A stretch of DNA of 5,978 nt, taken from positions 1 to 5,978 of the forward strand of contig JACZYS010000083.1 in assembly GCA_022570975.1 (NCBI GenBank), given 5' to 3'. The position numbers and the translations under genes are program-made. Positions 1-4,921 of the stretch are shown here, one piece after another. Position 1 is the first letter of the stretch, and every line of letters begins with the position of its first letter. The notes below the pieces were generated by a model. It was not told the origin of the DNA. It ran no database searches and saw only the letters and a list, made by a program, of their open reading frames with translations. This DNA comes from Candidatus Zixiibacteriota bacterium (GTDB lineage: Bacteria > Zixibacteria > MSB-5A5 > GN15 > FEB-12).

Positions 1-21
1 TTATCTTTCTCAGGCTCGGTC

Positions 22-172
22 ATGCATTGTCTGATTCCGGTAAGTCCTTGAACAAAAAAAAGTTGACTTCATTAGCTTTGAATCATAAGGTTTAATACTG
101 AATCAGTCAATTAAATTATGGTAATGCATTGAACAAACATAGAATTTGACCGTCAAGATTATGAACATAGAA
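22..172. repeat. Short direct repeats in the leader of the sigma gene
   Basis: Several short words occur twice in the 180 bases before the sigma gene. ATGCATTG is at 22-29 and 124-131, TTGAACAAA at 48-56 and 129-137, TTGAC at 63-67 and 146-150, and ACATAGAA at 137-144 and 165-172. The second TTGAACAAA copy overlaps the proposed ECF -35 element. The rest of the leader shows an A8 run (54-61) followed by TTGACT (63-68), but no convincing -10 at the right distance. The words are short in AT-rich DNA, so they could be chance; a regulator-binding array is the alternative. Confidence 0.35.
130..154 (+). promoter_or_regulatory. Candidate ECF-type promoter of the sigma/anti-sigma operon
   Basis: TGAAC (130-134) and CGTC (151-154) are separated by 16 nt, which is the usual architecture of promoters read by ECF sigma factors (a GAAC-like -35 and a CGTC/TCTGA-like -10). 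Transcription would begin near 160-163, giving a leader of roughly 20 nt before the ATG at 181. Many ECF operons are autoregulated, so a promoter of this type directly before the sigma gene is expected. The other TGAAC copy (49-53) has no matching CGTC. The call rests on motif and position only. Confidence 0.45.
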
Positions 173-180
173 AAACATAC

Positions 181-744
181 ATGAGGACAATAGAGGAATT
201 AGTCAGTGACGTAGCCAAAGGAGATCAAACTGCTTTTAGAGATTTAGTTCATAGATTTCAGAAGAAGTTATATGCTGTTGCTTATAAAATAGTAGGAAAC
301 CATTTGGACGCTGACGAAGTTGTTCAGGAGACATTTGTAAGAATATATAAGCGAAGGGAAGATTTAGCCAATGTAACATATTTTTCAACATTTCTAACCA
401 GAGTTGCCACAAACTATTCTATTGACCTGCTCAGGAAGAGAAAATATCTCCAGCGGATGGGCGATGACAGTGACACACTCACCGGTGAAACTCAGCTTTT
501 TCTGGCAAGAAAAGTGGAAACTCCTGAAAAGAAATTTGAAAATAAGGCAATATTAAATTCAGTTAACAAAGCCGTAAAGCAGTTGCCGGAAAAACAGAGA
601 CTGACTTTGATTCTGCATGATATTGAAGGTTACTCAAAAGATGAAATAGCCGACATCTTTGAATGTCCGCAGGCAACGGTTCGCTCCAACCTTCATATTG
701 CCCGCTCCAAATTAAGAAAAATTTTAAGAGAAAAAGAAAGGTAA
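181..744 (+). CDS. ECF-family RNA polymerase sigma factor (sigma-70 family, RpoE-like)
   Basis: This 187-residue protein has the normal length and two-domain layout of an extracytoplasmic-function sigma factor. Region 2 spans about residues 15-90, with the core-binding signature DADEVVQETF (43-52) and the -10 recognition helix around 70-88. A variable linker follows (about 90-120). Region 4 spans about 125-182, with the helix-turn-helix EGYSKDEIADIF..TVRSNLHIARSKL that reads the -35 element. It would direct RNA polymerase in the cytoplasm to a small stress or envelope regulon, held in check by the anti-sigma factor encoded 12 nt downstream. The ATG at 181 is the first possible start after an in-frame stop at 130-132. 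No Shine-Dalgarno sequence precedes it, so initiation may depend on the short leader. Family assignment is very secure; the inducing signal is not visible. Confidence 0.95.
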   Translation: MRTIEELVSDVAKGDQTAFRDLVHRFQKKLYAVAYKIVGNHLDADEVVQETFVRIYKRREDLANVTYFSTFLTRVATNYSIDLLRKRKYLQRMGDDSDTLTGETQLFLARKVETPEKKFENKAILNSVNKAVKQLPEKQRLTLILHDIEGYSKDEIADIFECPQATVRSNLHIARSKLRKILREKER

Positions 745-758
745 ACAGGAGTAAAAAT
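745..758 (+). promoter_or_regulatory. Strong ribosome-binding site of the anti-sigma gene
   Basis: AGGAG at 747-751 sits 5 nt before the ATG at 757. The surrounding 14-mer ACAGGAGTAAAAAT recurs exactly at 1315-1328 before the lipoprotein gene. These two sites are much stronger than those of the other genes in the window, most of which lack a clear Shine-Dalgarno sequence. Confidence 0.8.
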
Positions 759-1335
759 GACAAACCGCCATGTGTTAGAACTCCTCGATGACTTCATAGA
801 CGGGGAGTTAAAACCAGCTGAAAGGGAAGCAGTTAAGGACCATCTTAAAAACTGCTCTTCATGCCTGAGTGATTTTGAAGAAGCAAATAAGCTGATAGCA
901 AACCTTAACTCAATAGAATCCGGAGACCCCGGTGATGATTATCACCGAGAGACCAGAGAATTAATTTTTTCAAGAACAATCGGCTCCGGACAGACTGAGA
1001 TTTTTTCAAATGAGAAACTAACTCAAACAAAGCTGACTTTTTACAAGTCACTTGCGGCTCTGGCCGCATCAATTCTCCTCTTGTCAGTTGCCATGCTGAT
1101 AGACCCGGATAACCCTATGACATTTGCCAATGACATAAAAGAGAGCAGACAGCTTTATGAGACGGCATCGTTAAGGGAAATTATGCTCTTTGAGAAGAAT
1201 GATAATTTCACCGAAAAAGAAAAAAAGGATTTGGCCCGGGCCATGTTGATGCAGATGCCAACCGGTATTTTGGGGAGAGCGGCCATACTCTCTGAGATAG
1301 TGCAAAATAAATTTACAGGAGTAAAAATTGAATAA
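757..1335 (+). CDS. Membrane-anchored anti-sigma factor with zinc-binding (zf-HC2) N-terminus
   Basis: The N-terminal domain (about residues 1-50) carries the anti-sigma zinc motif His29-x3-Cys33-x2-Cys36 (HLKNCSSC), preceded by the typical LLDDFIDGEL helix. This ZAS-type domain binds and sequesters the cognate ECF sigma factor. A hydrophobic span at about 97-115 (SLAALAASILLLSVAMLI) is a single transmembrane helix, leaving residues 116-192 on the outer side of the membrane as the likely sensory part. The gene lies 12 nt after the sigma gene, the standard pairing. The start is fixed by a strong AGGAG. Release of the sigma factor could be by redox change at the Cys/His zinc site or by regulated proteolysis; the sequence does not say which. 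The last 8 nt overlap the next gene, implying translational coupling. Confidence 0.88.
   Translation: MTNRHVLELLDDFIDGELKPAEREAVKDHLKNCSSCLSDFEEANKLIANLNSIESGDPGDDYHRETRELIFSRTIGSGQTEIFSNEKLTQTKLTFYKSLAALAASILLLSVAMLIDPDNPMTFANDIKESRQLYETASLREIMLFEKNDNFTEKEKKDLARAMLMQMPTGILGRAAILSEIVQNKFTGVKIE
1315..1330 (+). promoter_or_regulatory. Ribosome-binding site and TTG start of the lipoprotein gene
   Basis: AGGAG (1317-1321) lies 6 nt before a TTG start (1328-1330), inside the last codons of the anti-sigma gene. An in-frame TAA at 1322-1324 rules out any earlier start, and no usable ATG follows before the signal peptide, so TTG is required. The 14-mer ACAGGAGTAAAAAT is identical to the one before the anti-sigma gene; here the next bases are TGA rather than GA, so ATG has become ATTG. 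Confidence 0.75.
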
Positions 1336-2143
1336 ATTCTTCCTCACTTTGTTCATCGCTTCAATAATAATTGGTAGCGTCGGATGCGACGGCGCAGAAA
1401 AACAAATCCTGCTTTCATACAAGTATCAGCTCAATGACATAATTGAATACAAGCAGAGCACCAGAGAGACCAGCAGGAAAATTGTTGATAGTCAATTATC
1501 TGAGCAACATAATTACTTGTACAACGGAATACTTAGCCAGCAGGTTATTGAAGTCCTTCAGGATAACAGAGTCATAATACTGGAAAAAACATCACAGCTG
1601 ATTGATGGTGAAAAGAAAAATGTAACCGAGATAAATTATGTGTTGTCATCTACCGGGACAATTGAAGATATAAATTTCTCTAAAAACTCTGAGAAAAAAA
1701 ATGAAATCTACATTAAGAATCATTACCAGAGCGGCACTCCCCTGTTCCCAAAAATGGAAGTCTTCCCCGGTTATTTATGGACCCAGACAATTTCGGTCGT
1801 TGTTCCCGATGAAAAGCTGGAAGCATCAACAACCTATGAGGTCATAGCCTTTGTTCGTGAAGCCGGATATGACTGCGCCCTGATAAAATATAACGGTGAA
1901 ATGATTGTTCCGGTAAATATCAAGGAAAATGACTCAACTCAGATCAGCGGTCAGAATAAAATTATTTCAAACGGGATTATATATTTTGCTTATAAAGAGG
2001 GGATAATTATATCACAAAAAGATGAGTGGAAAATATCCGGAGATAGAACAAAAACAACTAATAGCAAAAGAGAAAGCTATACCGTCGAGATTGATATAAA
2101 TTCAGATTTCCTGTTGACAAAATTTGTGCGCAACTCAAATTGA
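1328..2143 (+). CDS. Putative lipoprotein of unknown function in the sigma operon
   Basis: This 271-residue protein begins with a basic-hydrophobic signal sequence (MNKFFLTLFIASIIIGSVG) ending at Cys20, consistent with a lipoprotein. The -3 residue is Ser, so the lipobox is imperfect. The mature part has no transmembrane helix and reads as alternating beta-strand segments, for example RVIILEKTSQ and GIIYFAYKEGIIISQ. An FPGYLWTQTISV segment near residue 140 and AGYDCALIKYNG near 180 resemble large, poorly characterised bacterial envelope lipoproteins. I do not recognise a named family with certainty; a DUF6263-like fold is possible but unproven. Asp21 after the cysteine would favour inner-membrane retention under E. 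coli rules, which may not apply here. Its 8-nt overlap with the anti-sigma gene suggests it is a co-expressed output or sensor of the sigma system. Confidence 0.75.
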   Translation: MNKFFLTLFIASIIIGSVGCDGAEKQILLSYKYQLNDIIEYKQSTRETSRKIVDSQLSEQHNYLYNGILSQQVIEVLQDNRVIILEKTSQLIDGEKKNVTEINYVLSSTGTIEDINFSKNSEKKNEIYIKNHYQSGTPLFPKMEVFPGYLWTQTISVVVPDEKLEASTTYEVIAFVREAGYDCALIKYNGEMIVPVNIKENDSTQISGQNKIISNGIIYFAYKEGIIISQKDEWKISGDRTKTTNSKRESYTVEIDINSDFLLTKFVRNSN

Positions 2144-2183
2144 CTGATTAACAGATTCACAAGTGATGATTACAAACTTTACA

Positions 2184-2217
2184 TTCACCTAAAACGGCTC
2201 TAACTTTTTAAGGTGAA
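2184..2217 (+). promoter_or_regulatory. Hairpin that buries the deoB start codon
   Basis: TTCACCT (2184-2190) pairs perfectly with AGGTGAA (2211-2217). After one A-A mismatch, three more A-T pairs form (2192-2194 with 2207-2209), leaving a 12-nt loop. The GTG start of deoB (2213-2215) lies inside the stem, and no separate Shine-Dalgarno site is visible. The structure could control translation, or the inverted repeat could be a protein operator. TCAC-AA-GTGA at 2157-2166 offers a second, smaller inverted repeat with the same half-site. The rest of the 69-nt gap shows no clear terminator or promoter. Function is inferred; the pairing is seen directly. Confidence 0.4.
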
Positions 2218-3391
2218 GTTTAAAAGAGTAATACTGATAATTATTGATGCCTGCGGAGTTGGAGAACTTCCCGATGCTGCCGATTATGGGGACACCGGCT
2301 CGTCGACAATCCCAAATTGTGCCGCTGCCGTCGGTGGTCTCAACATGCCTCTTTGCCAGTCTTTAGGGCTGGGCAATATTGTTGACATAGGTGGAATTTC
2401 AAAGATAGAGAATCCCAGAGCATCATACGGTAAAATGGCAGAATTTTCCTCCGGCAAAGACTCCACTATCGGACATTGGGAAATTGCCGGCATTCAGCTT
2501 TCGGCTCCCTTCCCTCTTTTCCCAAACGGTTTTCCCGATGACATTGTAAAAAAATTCGAGAGCCAAGCCGGAGTTAAAACAATTGGAAATGTTGCCGCCT
2601 CCGGGACTGAGATAATTGAAAAACTTGGCAAGAGGCATCTGGAGACCAGAGCCTTAATCCTTTATACCTCGGCCGATTCTGTATTTCAACTGGCCGCCCA
2701 CGAAGATATATATCCAATCGACAGGCAGTATCAAATTTGCCAGACAGCCCGTGACCTTCTTATCGGTGAATGCGGTGTCTCAAGAGTAATTGCCAGGCCG
2801 TTTATAGGAGAGCCGGGACATTTTGAAAGAACAGTGCGAAGAAAAGATTTTTCAATTGACCCAACCGGTAGAACGATTTTGGATGCTCTGCTTGATAACG
2901 GAATGAAAACTTATTCGATAGGCAAGGTGTATGATCTTTTCAACGGAAGAGGCCTCAGTGATTATGTCAAGACAAATGACAACAGAGATGGGATCAAAGA
3001 AATTTTGAGAGCCATTTCAGTTTCAGACAACTATCAGCTGATATTTGCAAACCTTGTGGATTTTGACCAACTGTGGGGGCACCGGAATGATGAATCAAAT
3101 TTCGCCAGAGCATTGGAAGAGTTTGATAAGAGTTTGGTTGAGATTATAAATCAATTAAATGATGATGACCTGCTAATTATAACCGCCGACCACGGTTGTG
3201 ACCCGACAATTAAAAACTCAACCGACCACTCTCGCGAGTATGTTCCCCTTTTGGTTTACAACAATCAGATTAAGAAAGGCGTTAATCTCGGTATCAGAGA
3301 GACTTTTTCAGACATAGCCTCTACCATTGCCGAGAATTTCGAATTGAAAGATTCCTTTCCGGGGAAGTCATTTCTAAACGAAATTATCTGA
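2213..3391 (+). CDS. deoB: Phosphopentomutase
   Basis: DeoB interconverts (deoxy)ribose-1-phosphate and (deoxy)ribose-5-phosphate in the cytoplasm, linking nucleoside phosphorolysis to central metabolism. The 392-residue length matches the family. The alkaline-phosphatase-type core is complete: metal-binding Asp12 in IIDACGVGE, the phosphorylated Thr85 in GKDSTIGHWE (the position numbered Thr85 in the Bacillus cereus enzyme), Asp285 and His290 in DFDQLWGH, Asp326-His327 in TADHG, and His339 in TDHSREY. The family cap domain occupies roughly residues 95-220. The GTG start is forced because an in-frame TAA lies at 2201-2203, and the resulting N-terminus matches other DeoB proteins. Initiation is unusual: the codon sits in a hairpin without a normal ribosome-binding site. 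deoC follows after 7 nt, so the two form an operon. Every catalytic residue is present, so the enzyme should be active. Confidence 0.97.
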   Translation: MKFKRVILIIIDACGVGELPDAADYGDTGSSTIPNCAAAVGGLNMPLCQSLGLGNIVDIGGISKIENPRASYGKMAEFSSGKDSTIGHWEIAGIQLSAPFPLFPNGFPDDIVKKFESQAGVKTIGNVAASGTEIIEKLGKRHLETRALILYTSADSVFQLAAHEDIYPIDRQYQICQTARDLLIGECGVSRVIARPFIGEPGHFERTVRRKDFSIDPTGRTILDALLDNGMKTYSIGKVYDLFNGRGLSDYVKTNDNRDGIKEILRAISVSDNYQLIFANLVDFDQLWGHRNDESNFARALEEFDKSLVEIINQLNDDDLLIITADHGCDPTIKNSTDHSREYVPLLVYNNQIKKGVNLGIRETFSDIASTIAENFELKDSFPGKSFLNEII

Positions 3392-3398
3392 CTCTGTC

Positions 3399-4070
3399 AT
3401 GAGCAACAAAATAGACATAAATTCATATCTTGAACATTCTGCATTGAAACCAGATGCTACCAAAAATGATATTATCATAGCCTGCGAGGAAACATTAAAA
3501 TATAATTTGTATGGCGTGGTTGTAAATCCTGTCTGGGTTAAAACAGCCGCCTCTGAATTAAAGAAGAGCAGGACGATTGTTGTCTCGGTCTGCTCTTTTC
3601 CTTTTGGAGCATCTCGAACCGACGTCAAAACTATTGAGGCCGTCAACGCTGTAAACGATGGCGCCTCAGAAGTCGATGTTGTAGCCAATATCGGCTGGAT
3701 AAAATCCGAAAACTTCTCAGAAGTTGAAAATGAAATGAGAATCATTAAAGAGCATCTCTCAGCTGAAATAATATTGAAAGTAATTATTGAATGTGGCAAG
3801 TTGACCGATTTCCAGCAACAAGAAGCTGCCAAAGCAATTATTAACAGCGGGGCCAACTATATCAAAACCTCAACCGGCTTATTTGGAGGAGCGACCGAGT
3901 CATCTGTCTCATCGTTAAAAAAAACAGCCAATGGTCAGATAAAAATAAAAGCCTCAGGAGGTATTAAAACTTATCAACAGGCAGAAAAACTAATCAGGTC
4001 AGGGGCTGATAAAATAGGCAGTTCCTCATCGGTGGCAATTATGGAAGAGTTTTATCAGTTAACAGTATGA
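3399..4070 (+). CDS. deoC: Deoxyribose-phosphate aldolase
   Basis: DeoC is a class I aldolase that cleaves 2-deoxyribose-5-phosphate to glyceraldehyde-3-phosphate and acetaldehyde, the step after DeoB. The 223-residue TIM barrel has the short-form bacterial length. Expected motifs are present: LKPDAT (16-21), the catalytic Asp93 in EVDVVANIG, the Schiff-base Lys156 in YIKTSTG, and the assisting Lys184 in KIKASGGIKT. The phosphate-binding end reads KIGSSSS instead of the common IGTSSG, a mild variation. There is no C-terminal tyrosine of the E. coli type. The ATG is 7 nt after the deoB stop and has no visible Shine-Dalgarno site, so translation is probably coupled to deoB. No nucleoside phosphorylase or deoR-type regulator is seen nearby in the window. 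Confidence 0.96.
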   Translation: MSNKIDINSYLEHSALKPDATKNDIIIACEETLKYNLYGVVVNPVWVKTAASELKKSRTIVVSVCSFPFGASRTDVKTIEAVNAVNDGASEVDVVANIGWIKSENFSEVENEMRIIKEHLSAEIILKVIIECGKLTDFQQQEAAKAIINSGANYIKTSTGLFGGATESSVSSLKKTANGQIKIKASGGIKTYQQAEKLIRSGADKIGSSSSVAIMEEFYQLTV

Positions 4071-4144
4071 CTGAGCTTGACACAGCTTTCTTCAGGGTGT
4101 GCAGAGTTGATTCCACCGAATTCAAAAAAAGATATAGTGATTGA
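4067..4144 (+). CDS. Possible 25-residue ORF overlapping the deoC stop
   Basis: An ATG at 4067 overlaps the deoC stop in an ATGA arrangement and opens a 25-codon frame (begins MTELDTAFFRVC, ends KKRYSD). ATGA overlaps are typical of coupled genes, and the composition is protein-like, but the frame is too short to test. A different frame (4137-4172) continues with VIDFGQKLYNL before a stop, so this could be the remnant of a longer gene broken by a frameshift next to the A7 run at 4124-4130. It could equally be chance. No family is recognised. Confidence 0.2.
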   Translation: MTELDTAFFRVCRVDSTEFKKRYSD

Positions 4145-4166
4145 TTTTGGACAAAAACTTTATAAT
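4137..4166 (+). promoter_or_regulatory. Candidate promoter before the small zinc-ribbon gene
   Basis: A perfect TATAAT lies at 4161-4166, with a weak GTGATT at 4137-4142 (18-nt spacing) as the best -35. Transcription would start near 4172-4174, immediately before the ATG at 4175, which also lacks a Shine-Dalgarno site. Together these would make a leaderless or nearly leaderless mRNA. A perfect TTGACA at 4077-4082 is too far away to be its partner. TATAAT can arise by chance in AT-rich DNA. Confidence 0.35.
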
Positions 4167-4174
4167 TTATAGAT

Positions 4175-4366
4175 ATGAAAAAGAAGCAGGAAAAGCAGAA
4201 AAAGCCGTTTGTTGGAATAACCTTTAAGTGCTGTAATATATATTCTCGGATTTATTTAAATTCCAAAGGGAACGCATTTGTCGGCTGGTGCCCAAAGTGC
4301 GCCGGAAAAACTGAAATAAGAGTCTCTCCTACCGGTTCAAAATCCCGGTTTTTTTCAGCAGGTTAA
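4175..4366 (+). CDS. Small four-cysteine zinc-ribbon-like protein of unknown function
   Basis: This 63-residue protein has a lysine-rich N-terminus (1-10), then PFVGITFKCC with Cys19-Cys20, an IYSRIYLN strand, GWCPKC with Cys39 and Cys42, and a polar tail SPTGSKSRFF. Spacing of a cysteine pair and a CPxC knuckle about 20 residues apart suggests a small zinc ribbon, probably cytoplasmic and perhaps binding nucleic acid or a partner protein. The start is the first possible ATG after an in-frame stop (4163-4165). The next gene begins 4 nt after its stop, so it is probably co-transcribed with the archaemetzincin-like gene. The dense motif content argues that it is a real, conserved gene, but I cannot assign a named family. 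Its last codons contain a terminator-like hairpin. Confidence 0.75.
   Translation: MKKKQEKQKKPFVGITFKCCNIYSRIYLNSKGNAFVGWCPKCAGKTEIRVSPTGSKSRFFSAG
4331..4355 (+). terminator. Terminator-like hairpin inside the end of the small gene
   Basis: ACCGG (4331-4335) pairs with CCGGT (4345-4349) across a 9-nt loop and runs straight into seven T residues (4349-4355). This has the form of a short intrinsic terminator, but lies within the codons for TGSKSRFF and 16 nt before the next gene. A 5-bp stem is weak, so it may only attenuate transcription or may be a by-product of the protein sequence. Confidence 0.35.
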
Positions 4367-4370
4367 AAAG

Positions 4371-4913
4371 ATGCCAATTTTGAAAACAAAGATAGTTGTT
4401 GTTCCACTTGGCGATGTTGATTTTATGATTGTCAATAAGCTGGCTGCAGAAATTGGTCCGGTGTTCAACCGCTCTATTGATATTCTTAAGGGAATGAAAC
4501 TGCCGACCGAGGCCCACAATGTTATCAGAAACCAGTACTATGCTACCGTTCTTCTTTCCAAACTGGAGCGCACCAAGGCTAACTCCAGAGAGAAAGTTCT
4601 GGGTATCTGCGAAGAGGATTTATATCTGCCCAGTGAAAATTTTGTTTTGGGTTACTCTGATCATCTTTCCGGAACGGCGGTGGTCTCTTTATATCATATC
4701 AGGCAGGAATTTTACGGACTGCCGGAAGATGACGGCAAAATTTATCCCCGTCTTTTTAAAGAGACCCTTCACCAGCTGGCCCATATTTTTGATTTGACCG
4801 AGTGTAAGAACTCCAAGTGTGTAAATTATTTCAGTCAGATCATGCTTGATATTGACAATAAAAATCCCCGCTTCTGTGATATCTGTCGTCGCAAACTTAC
4901 TACTCAGGTATAA
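4371..4913 (+). CDS. Archaemetzincin-like protein (peptidase family M54), predicted non-proteolytic
   Basis: The 180-residue length and overall pattern match archaemetzincins (AmzA): an N-terminal strand KIVVVPLG, the GICEEDLYLP strand (78-87), FVLGYSDHLSGTAVVSLYHIRQEFYG (91-116), and a C-terminal zinc region. Family members normally have HExxHxxGxxHC-x4-C, a CxMNFS Met-turn and a final CxxC. Here the motif reads His134-Gln135-x2-His138-x2-Asp141-x2-Glu144-Cys145. The catalytic Glu is Gln, the glycine is Asp and the third zinc ligand His is Glu. The Met-turn segment reads CVNYFS, with Asn where Met is expected. The structural zinc cysteines Cys145, Cys150, Cys169 and Cys172 are all kept. The frame is intact, so this looks like a maintained pseudoprotease rather than decay, possibly a binding or scaffold protein. 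It starts 4 nt after the small zinc-ribbon gene and ends 8 nt before the helicase gene. Family membership is firm; loss of protease activity is inferred from the residues. Confidence 0.88.
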   Translation: MPILKTKIVVVPLGDVDFMIVNKLAAEIGPVFNRSIDILKGMKLPTEAHNVIRNQYYATVLLSKLERTKANSREKVLGICEEDLYLPSENFVLGYSDHLSGTAVVSLYHIRQEFYGLPEDDGKIYPRLFKETLHQLAHIFDLTECKNSKCVNYFSQIMLDIDNKNPRFCDICRRKLTTQV

Positions 4914-4921
4914 GCTAAAAT

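Noticed and set aside
1..23. Minus-strand start of a divergent gene (ATG at 23-21, reading MTEPEKD off the left edge)
   Set aside because: Only seven codons are visible, without a good ribosome-binding site; it cannot be told from chance.
3..95. Plus-strand open frame of 30 codons running in from the left edge, ending at TAA 93-95
   Set aside because: It could be the 3' end of an upstream gene, but the length is within chance and the composition shows no domain.
63..96. Sigma-70 promoter from TTGACT at 63-68
   Set aside because: No acceptable -10 at 16-18 nt; CATAAG (84-89) and TTTAAT (91-96) give spacings of 15 and 22.
161..184. Seven-codon leader peptide (MNIEKHT) whose stop overlaps the sigma ATG as ATGA
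   Set aside because: No ribosome-binding site and too short; if the ECF promoter is right its ATG would be at or before the transcript start.
3374..3856. 160-codon minus-strand frame opposite deoC
   Set aside because: Fully antisense to a secure deoC; the translation has no motif and reflects deoC codon bias.
4077..4166. TTGACA (4077-4082) and TATAAT (4161-4166) as one promoter
   Set aside because: Both hexamers are perfect but lie 78 nt apart, far beyond the 16-18 nt needed.
4519..4797. 92-codon plus-strand frame inside the archaemetzincin-like gene
   Set aside because: Overlaps a recognisable M54-family frame; no independent start signal or motif.
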